Shown here piece after piece: positions 22,976 through 34,407 of a stretch of DNA of 64,000 bases (the first letter of the stretch is position 1; each line of letters starts with the position of its first letter). The translations under genes were made by a program, and so were the position numbers. The stretch spans positions 14,959,723 through 15,023,722 of the forward strand of contig CM057154.1 of the NCBI GenBank assembly GCA_029962745.1, written 5' to 3'. Below the pieces are notes generated by a model. That model ran no database searches and had not been told where the DNA came from. It saw nothing but the letters and a program-made list of their open reading frames with translations. The DNA comes from Echinometra lucunter (Eukaryota; Echinodermata; Echinoidea; Camarodonta; Echinometridae).

Positions 22976-23747
22976 GGTGCTCTCACACTAAAGCTACGGT
23001 TATAGTCGGTTCATGACGGTCAGTGACGGTTAAGTGACCATCACTGACCGTTCTCGACGTTCTAGAGCGTCATACTACTGTAATAAGGCTGTAGTAGACC
23101 GTACATGAGCCGTAGTACAGACCGTAGTAACTGACGGTTGGAGAGAAATTTTTGAACACGTTCAAAACTTCCTTTCTGGCCGAGTCAGACCGACTGACCC
23201 AAAATAACCGAAGTAAACTGTACAACGACCTTACACACTAAGAAATCAGGGTGCAATTCTGGACCCTAATTTCGTAGTGTGTACAACAACCGTTATAAGA
23301 CCCTCGTAGACCGTACTTGACCGTAGAAGCGACCGTCTTACGTTATGTCAGTACGGCCAAACTCGGCCAAATACGGTCCATGACGGTCTAGTACAGTCAT
23401 GTGACGGTCACTACCATGCGGTCTATAACGCTTTGTTTTGGTCGAGTCAAAACACGGGGGTTATTGGTATAATTGAGATGGTCCATGACGGTCATGATAA
23501 TGTTCGATACGATCCCAATACGGTCGAGCTTCGGTGTTGATACGGTGTACAAAGAATTGGCACGGTAGTATTTCGGTTGACTACGGCCCAATACGGTCAA
23601 GAGATTGTCACGTGATCAACCACGTGGGGCTTCAAAATTGTCAGGTGTTGGAGGTTTGCAAAAGTATACAGTTTAAAAGTTTGAAAGTTTGATAGTTTTA
23701 TCGACAAACTCAAGACCCGTTTAGGCTATCAGACGTGTGAGAGCACC
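22976..23747. mobile_element. TIR element packed with ACGGT/ACCGT motifs
   Basis: A perfect 13-bp TIR, GGTGCTCTCACAC / GTGTGAGAGCACC, bounds 772 bp. The interior has at least twenty copies (by eye) of ACGGT or its complement, in both orientations, e.g. TGACGGTCAGTGACGG near 23015. Such motif density is typical of transposase-binding subterminal repeats. No coding frame. Confidence 0.8.
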
Positions 23748-23750
23748 TAG

Positions 23751-24030
23751 GGTGCTCTCACACTAGAGCATCGGTCAGAATCAGTTCATGACAGTCAGTG
23801 ACAGTTAAGTGACTGCCTTGACCGTTATGGACCGTCATACTGCCGTAACAAGGCCGTAGAAAACCGTAAAAGAACCGTTCGAAGAACCGTAGTACTGACA
23901 GTAGTAACTGACGATCGGAAAGTTTTGAACATTTTCAAAACTTCCTTTCTGACCGACTGATCCAAAATGACCGAAGTAAACCGTGCAATGCCCTTACAAC
24001 AAGGTTGTCACATGAAAGTCGACTTGAGGT
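23751..24030. mobile_element. second, right-truncated copy of the GGTGCTCTCACAC element
   Basis: Starts three bases after the first copy ends, with GGTGCTCTCACACTAGAGC and the same early order of GACAGTCAGTGACAGTTAAG-type words, diverged. It is lost after about 24000. Confidence 0.75.
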
Positions 24031-24197
24031 CTGGCCACCACGACAACGGAACTTCGAAATTTTTCGAGAAAATACAGTATGCCTGCCTGTTAGTTACTGA
24101 ACAGTTATTGCCTATTGTCACATTGGAAAATACATAGTGACTACTTTTATCTTGCTATTTTATCATATCGCAGGAAATAAGGAAACTGGAAGCTGTA

Positions 24198-24262
24198 TGA
24201 GAGAGAGAGAGAGAGAGCCTCAAAAAGAGAGAGGGGGGGGGGGGAGAGAGAGAGAGAGAGGA
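24198..24262. repeat. (GA)n microsatellite with a G-run
   Basis: Two GA runs separated by CCTCAAAAAGAGAG and an 11-base G-run. Confidence 0.95.
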
Positions 24263-24329
24263 GGTAATGTGCCCCCGATGGTTGAACAATTAACATTCAC
24301 TCCTGGCGCTTATGGTTCTCCTTAATGGA

Positions 24330-27050
24330 TTTTTGACAACCTCTTCAATGGAAACGTCTCACCAAAATGGCTGCCTGACATATAGCCGAAACGAGCTCCT
24401 TTACATACGTGACTCGTCCCCAGCAGTACGACCACTAGGCTACGACGAATTCCCCCGTGAAGCGAAACCACGTAAAAGAGGTAAGCGAGGGGGACTCAGG
24501 ATACGAACAAGAAAGAGGGGTACGAAACCACCCCTACCTAGCATGATTATCGGCAACGTACGATCCCTAGCTAATAAGATTGCTGAATTGGAAACTCTTA
24601 CAAGATACATGCATGAATACAGGGAAGCCTGTCTTATGGGCTTTAGTGAAACTTGGCTCAATGACTCAATCCCAAATAGTGCCTTACACTTCCCTGCTTT
24701 GAATTGGTCAGAGGAGACAGAACGAGAGATTCCGGGAAGTTAAGGGGAGGAGGTGTATGCCTATACATAAACTCAAAATGGTGCCAAAATTGGACAGTGA
24801 AAGATGTCATCTGTAAACCTGACATAGAACTAATTTTAGTGAGACCATTTTACCTACCCCGGGAGTTCCCCCAGATATTTGTAACAGTTTGCTATGTACA
24901 TCCACGGTCAGATTTAACCATTGCTAATGAAATTCTAGCTGAGAATACGCATCGCTTGGAGGAATCTGCCCCTGACGCCCCAATCTTCATCCTAGGCGAC
25001 TTTAATCAGTTGCGGCTAGAAAACTCACATTTCGAACAATATATTGAAATTCCTACAAGAGGGGAAGCCACGATAAACATATGTTATGGAAATATCTCAA
25101 ACGCATACGTGGCTAGGGCGTGTCACCAACTGGGACGCTCAGACCATCGGAACATCCAGCTGATACCAGCATATAAACAGAAACTGAAACGTAGTAAGCC
25201 GGTTACTAGGCAACGATACGCTTGGACCTCCGAAGCTACCGAGACGTTACGCGCATGCCTAGATTGCAACGACTGGGACTTGTTGATTAATTCGGCGAAC
25301 TCACTGGACGAGGCGGCAACTATTGTCTCCGATTACGCCAAGTTCTGTATCGAAACGACAATCCCGTACAGATACATAAAGGAGTACCCTGACAACAAGG
25401 CATGGGCGAATAAAGACCTTTGCGACTTGCATAGAGAGAAGGGAGTTGCACTCTCGACCGGGAACTTTGAGTTAGTTAAAGAAATTCAACGAAAAAATAA
25501 GAAACAAACGGATAAATGTAAACAGTCATACAAGGAGAAGATTGAACAGAACTTTCGTGTTCATGATATTAGAAAGGCATGGAAAACAATGCAAGATATA
25601 ACTGGATATAATAAAGATAAATCAACATCTACTTTAATAGAACATGATAGCAAATATGTTAATGAACTCAACGATTTCTTTTGTCGATTTGATGTAGAAG
25701 ATTTCTCAAGTGAAAACGAAGAAATTAAACGTAAGGTTAAAGATGAGATGTTAGATAGAGAACCCATCCTGATCTCTGATGTTGTGAAGTAAGAAGAATC
25801 TTCTCAAGCTTACAAACACACAAGTCCCCCGGACCAGATGGAATAAGTAACAAAATTTTAAAAGCATGCAAAGACCAGTTAGTTCCAGTATTTACTATAT
25901 TGTTTGAAAAATCTCTCCGCCTAAGTATAATTCCCCAGTTATGGAAACGATCAGTTATTATCCCTATCCCAAAGGGGAAACAAATAAAAGATAAGAATGA
26001 TTTTAGACCTATCTCCCTTACATGCAGCGTGATGAAGTGCTTTGAGAGGATTGTTCTAAAACATGTCATGAGTCAGGATGGTAACATGATAGATTCATTG
26101 CAGTTTGCTTATAGGAAAAGTAGAGGTGTTGACGATGCAATTCTAACATACTTACATAATAGCTATAACCACTTAGATCGTGTCGGTAACTCTGTTACAT
26201 GCTTATTTGTTGACTTCTCTAGTGCATTCAACACAATAGTACCGCATATGCTAATCAAGAAACTTATTGAGATGCAAGTGCATCCCTCCCTTACACTCAC
26301 TATGGATACAGGATTTTCTAAATGAAAGACAACAATATGTTCATCTGAGAAGTGTACACTCTGAAGTTAAGTACTTAAACATAGGAGCTCCTCAGGGGTG
26401 CGTCCTCTTTCCTGTGTTATTCTCTATCTATACCAGTAGCTGTGTAAGTTTATCCTGAAATTGTCAAATAATTAAGTACGCAGACGACACGGTCATTTCA
26501 GGTTACATTACTGATATCAGTAGTGAAAACGACTATGTCACTACAGTAAACGAATTCTTAAGCTGAACGTCACGAAGACAAAAGAAATGTTAATAGACTT
26601 TCGAAGAAGTCCACATATGAGACCTCCGCTTACTATCAAGGGAAGTGCTGTAGAAATAGTTAGTAATGATAAGTATATCTGGGAACAACCGTATATAATT
26701 CACTTGATTGGTCATGCAATGTCGCTTTACTTAGGAAGAAATGTAATCAAAGAATGTACTTTTTGAAAATGATGGGGAAGATGCATGTAGATAAGACTAT
26801 TCTGATCCTGTTCTATAGGGCCCTGATTGAAAGCATAGCCACGTACAACATAATATGCTACTTTGGGAATGTAAACCAAGTAGATAAGGGGAAATTAGAT
26901 AGTACAAGGAGAATAGCAGAACGTATAATTGGTACAAGCTTGCATCCAATACCAACTCTTTATGAGGAAAGAGTAGTATCAAAGGTCAAACGAATCTTGA
27001 ACCACCCCACCCATCCGCTTCAATCTAATTATAATTACAACAGATAGGCT
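24330..27050 (+). pseudogene. non-LTR retrotransposon ORF2 with several frameshifts
   Basis: Frames in order: 24312-24743 (start of the endonuclease: GNVRSLANK, FSETWLND), 24704-25792 (GGGVCLYIN, GDFNQ, GRSDH, then the linker) and 25795-26325 (SPGPDGIS, FRPISLTCSVMKCFERI, QFAYRKSRGVDDAI, FVDFSSAFNTI). 26267-26458 carries APQGCVLFPVLFSIYT; YADDT lies near 26477 and KTKEMLIDFRR near 26577. 26754-27047 is thumb/C-terminus. Breaks lie near 24720, 25793, 26310, 26450 and 26560-26700. Catalytic residues D (FVDF) and ADD are still present. The pattern fits the Rex1/CR1 group better than L2. No poly(A) or microsatellite tail is clear. Confidence 0.85.
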
Positions 27051-27299
27051 TTCGACTATGTGTGCCGAAGACTCGGCAATCATTCATACCAAACTCCATT
27101 CACCTGTACAATAGCATGTCTCGTAGACCCCATATAAACACGAACTAATTCTGGCCATTTGCAACCTGCGTACCTGAGCGGTACGCCCTGGGTACGCCCC
27201 CCCCCCCCCCTCACCCCCGGGTCCTCGCATCCTTCCGTCTGACCTTTGTCACTGTTAACATGTTTATACCCACATTTCAGAATCTTCCCCTTCTCTCCC

Positions 27300-27302
27300 T
27301 TT

Positions 27303-27336
<34 letters not shown>

Positions 27337-27475
27337 TTTCTTTCTCTTCTTCTTCTTTTTCTTTCTCTTCTTCTTCTTTTTCTTCTTCTTCTTCTTTTCT
27401 CCTTCTTCTTCCTCTCCTTCTCCTTTTTCTTCCTTTTCCTTTCCTTTCCCTTTTTCTTTTCTTTCCTTTCCCCCT
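27300..27475. repeat. (TTC)n polypyrimidine tract
   Basis: TTC triplets grade into CCTTTTCC-rich sequence. The 132-codon Glu/Lys-rich frame opposite and the Ser/Phe-rich frames are products of the repeat. A C-run lies at 27198-27211 just left. Confidence 0.95.
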
Positions 27476-28708
27476 CAATGCTGTAATTGCACGTATGTCA
27501 TATGTTAACTTTTTGCATTCCTATTTGCAATGTATAATAAAATTCGCTTTTAGTTTGATTTATTGTTTATCATATTTACTTAAGACAGTTTCATCTTGTT
27601 AAATCATTTGTGAAAAACAAATTTCCATGTAATATGGACAATAGATACTCAATATCAATATCAATATCAATTAGTGCAGTGAAGGCTGTATGTGATCTCT
27701 TGGTCAAGTATTGTGTAAAAGGGTTTGTGCCTGCCAATGAAAAGAAAGAGGAATGTCAGTACACCTGTTGTAGATTGGAGTAGGTAATATGTATGGAAGT
27801 GGTGTACTGTAGTAGGGGTGGCAACAGGACACACCCAAGGAAGCTGTCGTAAGGTACAGTAGTGTAGCAGCTTGTTCATGCTACTTGCCGAGTTCTTTTC
27901 TGGTGAAAGTTGACAAGCTGAGGAAAATGTTACTTTTACTGTAAGAATCAGCTTTAAAATTTTGCAGCTTGAATATCCAACATTTAAATTACCATCGGTA
28001 AGTGATACAATGATTTATAACCTAAATATTCTAGATCATTAATGTTTGTTGTGTAATTTGAAATCTAAACCTGATGTGAAGGAAAAGTTATGTATTACAT
28101 TTCCTATTTAAATGGAGTGTGAAATAGAGGCAATTATATGCATGTATTTGGGATAAAATCCTGTGTTGTATTTTTGTATAAAAAAAGGAACTGATTTTTT
28201 TTCTTTGATAGTTTATGGCAATCCTTATTAGATGATAAGAAACTTAAGTAGATAAGTTTTTATGCCTGAACTGTTTACATTTTTAGATGGCACATTATGT
28301 CCGGAGAGGGACTGGTGTCTTCACGAGCTAGGGTCTATGACAGGCCGAGAAAATGACAGGACAGAAAATGAACACTTTGCAAGTGAACCATTCTTCAGAA
28401 TCGTAGAGTCTTCTGCAAAAGGAACACTACGATGAGCGATTTTTTAGAAAGACTATCCGAGAAACTATGTTAAAGGTGACGAAATAGTTTTAGGAACTTT
28501 ATGAGACAAATCTGAAGATAACCGAGAAAGAAAGCGGAGATGAAAACAGAGACCGTTACGTGATTTTTGTTAATAGTTTCCATGTGGATAGTGCAGATCC
28601 GCTGGTGTTGTATGTATATCATTAACCAAATTTACTTGTGATGACTATTGTTTGTAGCCTGATACAAATTAGAATATCAGTCATGGTTGAGAGAAGTGGA
28701 CAGTTCAG
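27476..28708. other. no recognised feature
   Basis: AT-rich DNA; a short CAATAT hexamer repeat at 27645-27672. No credible coding frame. Confidence 0.5.
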
Positions 28709-28865
28709 GGGAGCGTTTCATGAAAGGACTTGTCGGATGTTTTATCCGACAAAGTCTGTTTTATCCGACAGTTGCCATAGTAACGATGCTTCTCAGCCAA
28801 TCAAAATCAAGGAAAGATGTCAGATCTGACAACTTGTCAGACAACAAATGTTGATGAAACGCTCC
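28709..28865. mobile_element. 157-bp TIR MITE with GGGAGCGTTTCAT ends
   Basis: Left GGGAGCGTTTCATGAAA and right GTTGATGAAACGCTCC are inverted. TCAG flanks both sides (28705-28708 and 28866-28869), a candidate 4-bp TSD. The interior has further inverted words (TGTCGGAT, ATCCGACA twice). I do not assign a superfamily. Confidence 0.75.
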
Positions 28866-29465
28866 TCAGGTCTACTTTTGATAAAATAGAGTGATGACAT
28901 TTGCCACTGAAATTGATAGTGCATGGGTACTGGAAAGGTAAAGTTGGTGTTAAGATAATCAGACAATACAGGTCTGTTTATGTTATTGTAAGATGAGAGG
29001 AGACCAGGAGATTTGGTAGAAGGAACAGGAAGAGTGTATAAGGAGTTTGTTAGAAATTACAGTCCTTATTCAGAGTTAATTGTTCATTTTGGCATACACA
29101 TGTACATTGGATCAGAGGAGATAGGATAATTCCTCTTAAGCCTCGATTTAGTTGAATGTAGGTTTCTATGTACATGTATTTTTAGCAGGGTTTGTAGAAA
29201 GTGTATTCATTGACTTCATTCATCCTTAACAACTTTTCCTTCAGAAATTGGAACTTTATTTGCTTTTGTAATAAAGCCTGGATATGAATTTGAGTTAAGT
29301 AAATGGCATGTGTTTGAGTGTGTTATTTGAAGAGTACCATGTGACACCTATTAGGTCAAACAGTTGACATGAAGTCATCAATGGCTTGAATTTGGTAACC
29401 CAGGGGTATCGCTTTCATTGAGTATAATGACATGAGGTTTGCCGACTTTAGGTCATGAGGTGGTC

Positions 29466-29492
29466 AAACCTCAAGTCGACTTTCATGTGGGT
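29466..29492. repeat. inverted partner of 24009-24045
   Basis: ACCTCAAGTCGACTTTCATG here is the reverse complement of CATGAAAGTCGACTTGAGGT at about 24012; flanking bases GGTGGTCA / TGGCCACC also pair. The two copies enclose 5.4 kb. Confidence 0.7.
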
Positions 29493-29495
29493 GAC

Positions 29496-29545
29496 TATGA
29501 CAATGACAATGATAATGATAATGACAATGAAAATGACAATGAGTT
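29496..29545. repeat. (GACAAT/GATAAT)n minisatellite
   Basis: Eight or so hexamers TGACAA/TGATAA in tandem. Confidence 0.9.
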
Positions 29546-29591
29546 TTTATTTTCCATGTCACCCTTTTCAAGGTATTTCATTTTCAAGGTA

Positions 29592-29719
29592 TTTCCTTTG
29601 GTTTCCTTTGGTTTCCTTTTGGTTTCCTTTGGTTTCCTTTGGTTTCCTTTGGTTTCGTTTTGGTTTCCTTTGGTTTCTTTTGGTTTCCTTTGGTTTCCTT
29701 TGGTTTCCTTTGGTTTACC
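29592..29719. repeat. 10-11-bp minisatellite TTTCCTTTGG
   Basis: About twelve near-identical copies flanked by CTTTTCAAGGTA-type words on both sides. Frames through it read as repeated Phe/Val/Trp and are not genes. Confidence 0.95.
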
Positions 29720-29744
29720 TTTTCAAGGTAACCAAGCACACACA

Positions 29745-30010
29745 CAACGCCTTTCAAAGTGGGGGAGGGAGCACCAGCGAAAGAGGCACTTTTAGGAAAA
29801 TGGGGCACTTACAAACGGTAAACACAAAAAGGAAAAAGAGCGTTTGGGGCGATGGTATATACCCCTAAATTCTATTTAACACACTTAATCCTTACGCTTA
29901 GACAATAACTACTTTGCAGTAGTTAAGACTGTTCTGATTGCTTAGCTTTTTTTTTTCTTTTTCTTTTTTGTAAACACCGTGGTATTTCCATTCATTTTAT
30001 AGTGACTTGA
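29745..30010. repeat. dispersed repeat related to 32830-33130
   Basis: Shared words in order: GGGGCACTT, AACACAAAAAGGAAAA (AACACAAGAAGGAAAA in the other), TAACTA(C/T)TTTGCA, CTGTTCTGATT versus CTGCTCTGTCTT, CCGTGGTATTT. Termini not found. Confidence 0.6.
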
Positions 30011-30570
30011 TGATAAAGATTTCGCAAATGTATTTCAGGGTTCTTTCCTATCATTATTATTTTCATCCATTAACCTGGTATTTTTCCTAAGATGCATTTT
30101 GAGGCCTCATCATGACCAATATTTTTAGAACATGAATGAAGTGCAAAAGGATTTTAAATTTCAAGTGCATTCATAACATGAATAAGAGAATAGATTAGAT
30201 TTAACATGCTTCATGGTATATAACAACACACTTGATATCCCATGCTGAGATAAAAATTATAATAAGTAAGATCGAGCGAGCTTTTAAAAAAAGAAAAGAA
30301 ATAATGCTCATTCTCCGAAAAAAAGTAGCTGACAATCTTAATTAGATGAGTTTCACTTTTTCGTAGTAAAAGAATACATCGGGAGGGGATGAAAAAAGAT
30401 GACGAATTGAAGATGAATATAATCCCCTTTTCCCTGAAAGCTTGGTGGATGATTTTACAAACCACCCCCCCCCCCCCTCCCCCAAATTGGGGAAAATGTA
30501 TCCCCATCCATCCCCCCGCGCTATCTGTGCCCTTGATTGAGGAATCTTCTCTTATTGAACTACAGCTTAC

Positions 30571-30653
30571 CCTCCGAATAATGGTGATGATAAATACCAT
30601 CCTTCCAATAGCGTCAGTGTCGTGGGACACGATGGCTGATGCACTTTGACGGT
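30571..30653 (-). CDS. candidate internal exon (83 bp), weak
   Basis: Minus-strand borders GGTATTTTTAG / and CGGAGG/GTAAGC. The open frame contains RQSASAIVSHDTDAIGR and then hydrophobic MVFIITII. Incoming phase 1, outgoing phase 0, so it could join 20372-20507 but not 31505-31569 directly. It overlaps a longer frame that runs through a C-run, which is no support. Low confidence. Confidence 0.25.
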
Positions 30654-31504
30654 CTAAAAATACCATCAATGAAACCCCATCATCGCCTATGGTGACCTTT
30701 AGGCAAAAGAAAAAATATCAAAAGGTAATGATATAGGAAACAAAACACTAAGAATAGGTGACCTGCCGGATAAATTGAATTGTGAGAACTAAACTGGAAA
30801 CATTTTGTAATTTCTTCACTTCTCGTCTTACAAGTCTTAACGATTGCCACTGAAATAATAATACAATAATTATACTCGTTATCCGTTCATACTGAAAACT
30901 TGAGGAATGTATTATGCAATCTGCCTCTACTGATCGATTTTTTTCTAGGTTTTTCTTTCTTCCAGCCTGGTTTCTAATTGTAATAATGAAAATATAAAGA
31001 TATGGAGATTTCTCTTTACTGGAGCATGATACCTAAGCGCATTACATGTATATACCTATTGCCCTTAATAATTTGTGGTCAAGAATTATGCATAGCAAAT
31101 TGTAAAGGAAAAGGAAGTGACAACAAAACAATGAACAATATCATTCGAACATTTTCGGCGTAAAGACACAGAATCAAGGAAAAAGGTAATCCAGAATATC
31201 TCTGAGCACAACACCAGGGACCCATTTTGTCTCACCCTTTCTAATTTGTTTTCAAACGAACTGGAATATTTTGAGAAGCTTACACCAACATTGATGTGTA
31301 GGCCTATATAATACAGGAAAATGCTAAACAGTCACAGACCTATCACACAAGGCAAATGTTACACACAAAAAAAATAATTCGGAACATTACGGGAGTGCAA
31401 GTCAAATGTTACAAACACACACAAAAAGGATTATAATAACAATTCGGAATATTACTGAGTACTTTTATTGAACACTCTATAAGCATAATGAATTTGATAC
31501 TCAC

Positions 31505-31569
31505 ATAATGACGCACTGATGCTGCTTGCTGTGCACTTTGTGCTGCCATGTTTCTAATAGGGAGGATAC
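31505..31569 (-). CDS. candidate exon with start codon
   Basis: Minus strand: CTTCATTGTAG/ acceptor, 20 nt, then ATG at 31549 followed by 15 codons MAAQSAQQAASVRHY and the donor /GTGAGT. The frame is also open before ATG, so it may be internal. Outgoing phase 0 matches the incoming phase of 20372-20507, suggesting a minus-strand gene with an intron of about 11 kb full of transposons, with or without further exons. No family recognised. Confidence 0.4.
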
Positions 31570-31998
31570 CTACAATGAAGATTTTAAAAAAAAGACATAT
31601 CTATATTACAATCATTAACTATTAATTAAAAAGTGCATCATATGGGAAGGGCCCCGTCGTCACTTCTAAGGGAGGAAAAGGGCCTGATTTAGACAGTAAT
31701 AGATTGAACGATTATTTAGTAAATATTGGTAAACAGATTTCAAAGACTCTCGGTAATCATAATTTATTATGGAAACACCCTGAAAGCATAGGCGACGATC
31801 CCCCCCCCCCTTCATTTTTAGAGTTTAATAATATTTTCTATTTTCCTATTTTGTTAGTATTTTGACTGATTTTGTATCTGCGAACCTGTTCACAAGGTAA
31901 ATTGATGGAAATAAATCATTAAACTGTTGGAGGAGGACGTGTATACATGTATCTTCAAGGCACCTTTCTCCTGCGCGAGGGTATAATTCTCAGTAGAC

Positions 31999-32360
31999 AT
32001 GGTAGACGAGTATAGATGTTGTATAGTTCATCTAGAGCCTAGGCAAAAAGCTGGAAATGGCCCTGAAGTTTCCTGGAAGAACCGTGTAAGAAACACAGGC
32101 TTGCCGAAACTGTCTGACAAACTATGTGCTAGAGGGTTGAGGTTAGCAGGCCACAATTTTCGTCATCCAGAACTCCCTGCAAGCCTACTTATTCTTTGGG
32201 AGCCATTTCACGGCAAAAAGTAGCAAACATGGTAGGAAGCAAACTAACTACATCAGCATGCTTAAGAGAGACACAGGTCCGGGCAGTGTTGAGGAACTCA
32301 TGACTGCCATGCTGAATAGCTTGGATGGGATACATTCATGGTGCCCATGAAGGCATTGGC
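31999..32360 (+). pseudogene. C-terminal remnant of a non-LTR retrotransposon
   Basis: The frame has RGLRLAGHNFRHPELPAS, ILWEPFHGKK and, past stops, words like RDTGPGSVEELMTAMLNSLD across frames. An (R)LAGH...HPE...LWEP.HGK block followed by a conserved ELMTAM motif is typical of the tail of LINE polymerase frames in invertebrates (from memory). Nothing of the catalytic domain remains. Confidence 0.6.
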
Positions 32361-32384
32361 TAACTAGCCTATGTTCTTCTCCAC

Positions 32385-32446
32385 CTATAGTAGCAGTGGT
32401 AGTAGTAGTAGTAGTAGCAGTGGTAGTAGTAGTAGTAGTAGTAGTG

Positions 32447-32480
<34 letters not shown>

Positions 32481-32600
32481 CAGTAATGGTAGTAGTAGTG
32501 GTAGTAGTAGAAGTAGTAGTATTAGTAGTGGTGGTAGTAGTAGTAGTGAAAGTAGTAGTGGTGGCAGTAGTAGTGGTAGTAGTAGTAGTAGCCTTAGAAA
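32385..32600. repeat. (AGT)n trinucleotide microsatellite
   Basis: Over 200 bp of AGT/GGT triplets. Every frame is open and reads as poly-Ser, poly-Val or their complements; none is a gene. Confidence 0.97.
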
Positions 32601-32829
32601 GGAAAGTAGAAAAAAATAGTAGAAAGGAAACAGTCTGTTTATTGCCATGGTAAAATCTCTGAAACAAAGAAAATAACAATAGGAATATTTTAGGTGCCTA
32701 CCTCTTGCAATGTTTTGTGTTTATAAGCGACATCACTGATTGCTTACGGCCATGTACATGTAATAAGCTGAGAATGTTGTTATATACATATAAGTCTCTC
32801 ATAAAGATATTAATGTTACATCAAAGCTC

Positions 32830-33130
32830 CAAACCAGGGACGGCGGAGCGTCTTTCAGCGAAAAGGGGCACTTTGGGCGGAAAAGGGCACTTCAAAGGGC
32901 CGAACACAAGAAGGAAAATATACCTTTACATTCTATTTTACACACACTTTTAAGGGACATTTTGACATCCTTTTCATCTTTACATGATAATAACTATTTT
33001 GCAATTGTATACTGCTCTGTCTTACTCATTTGCGAGCGAAGCGATCCAGCGAGCAAAAAAAAAGTATTCTTTTGCTGAAGGCCGTGGTATTTGCAGTATA
33101 TTTAGAGTGGCCTGTAATGATAAAAGCTAC
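32830..33130. repeat. dispersed repeat with CCAGGGACGGCGGAGCG left edge
   Basis: Begins with a hAT-like tip, contains GGGGCACTT words and a GCGAGCGAAGCGATCC box at about 33032. Relative at 29745-30010. No right terminus found. Confidence 0.5.
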
Positions 33131-33554
33131 CACAAATTCATTTTTTTATAGTAAGCTATAATGCTTTCAATGCATTTGTGAGGTCTCATAGCGACCAATC
33201 AATTATTTTATAAGAGAAAATGTTCAAAATGAATGGGGTTTCAAGCACAATACCATCAGAGATAGGAAAAAAAGATAATACTTTATTGTTACAGAACATG
33301 TTAAGTGCCTTGCATAAGATATAATAAGTAAATACGAGCGAGCGTAGCGAGCAAGCTTTGGAAAGAAAAAAAACCCCTCATGGCTTAAGGACACCATTAC
33401 ATCTCATTAAACAGGGGCTGCAGAGCCGGGGTGGGGATGGGGGGGCTTCAGTCCGCCCCCCCCCCCTCCCCTCCCCCCCCCTCCCCTCCCCCCCCCCCCA
33501 CTTTTTTGAGTAGACACGTGGGCCTCTATTCAATAATGTAGCAATGATTATGCT
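33131..33554. other. low-complexity stretch with G-run/C-run hairpin
   Basis: Contains GAGCGAGCGTAGCGAGC at 33337, a GGGGGGGCTTCAGTCCGCCCCCC hairpin (given only in part here) near 33440-33460, and C-runs to 33499. Probably hAT-like element debris. Confidence 0.45.
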
Positions 33555-33699
33555 TGTTCTCATGCGCAGCCCCCCCCCCCCCCCGCCCCCTCACTCGTGG
33601 CTGCTGATAAAGCTGTGGGCGACGTTGTGCCATTCCTGTCCCCTGCTCCACTGCCTCGCACTGTGGAGCCTAAAGCCTCTCTGATTCTTTGGAGCTATT

Positions 33700-34105
33700 G
33701 GTAAATGGCTCTTTCGGAGGTGAAAAGGGAAATTTTAAAGAAAAGAGAAGAGAAAATGACACAAGAGAGAAAAGGGGCCTGCATCATATTTGAAGGGGCA
33801 CTTATCAGAAGGAGAATTGTACTATCTTATCAGACATGAAAAGAGACACTTATGAGATTCGAATGGGGCACTAACTCATGAGGAGATATGGCATTTACTA
33901 GAAAGGAAAAGGAGCGCTATCAAAAATCTGATGGGTATGTATTAAATTTCAAAAAGGGGCACTTGCCCGAATGGAAAAGGGACACCATCAGAAATCAGAA
34001 TTGCACTTATCTTACATTAGCTGATGCAGAAATTAGACATACTTAAGGAAAAGAGGCACTTATCAGAAGTAAATGAGGGAATGTAACAGATTCCAAATGG
34101 CACTC
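33700..34105. repeat. degenerate GGGGCACTTATCAGAA tandem repeat
   Basis: Roughly ten loose repeats of GAAAAGGGGCACTTATCAGA-like sequence at spacings of about 30-45 bp. Confidence 0.6.
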
Positions 34106-34106
34106 T

Positions 34107-34362
34107 GAACATGACGGACAAAGAAAGTGGACAAAATAAACAACCCCTCATTCTACCCTACACAATGGTTCTGGTAGTCCAAAGAACATCCCTTCACACC
34201 TATTATGTTTAATCAGTAGTTCCAAGTGAATATGCATGTGACACCTGTTCCACATATTTTAGATAATAGCAGTGAAGGGATGTTCTTTGGACTACCAGAA
34301 CCATTGTGATGGGTAGAATGAGAGGTTGTTTATTTTGTCCGCTTTCTTTGTCCATCATGTTC
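34107..34362. mobile_element. hairpin MITE, 90-bp arms
   Basis: Left arm 34107-34195 (GAACATGACGGACAAAG to CATCCCTTCA) is inverted at 34272-34362 with few mismatches; the spacer is 76 bp. No TSD identified. It is present only in the copy-A-specific segment. Confidence 0.85.
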
Positions 34363-34407
34363 ATAGTGTGGGACACTTATTAGACTCTGATAAGTCTGTA
34401 TTCTATG

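Noticed and set aside
22971..23750. 3-bp TSD implying a Harbinger-type element
   Set aside because: Bases next to the GGTGCTCTCACAC tips do not give the same triplet on both sides.
27080..27602. Glu/Lys-rich minus frame and Ser/Phe-rich plus frames
   Set aside because: All lie on a TTC polypyrimidine tract; no start context, domain or splice border.
29439..29868. Phe/Trp/Val-rich frames that could be read as a membrane protein
   Set aside because: They follow a 10-11-bp minisatellite.
32248..32679. Poly-Thr, poly-Leu, poly-Ser and poly-Val frames
   Set aside because: Products of the AGT microsatellite, open in every frame.
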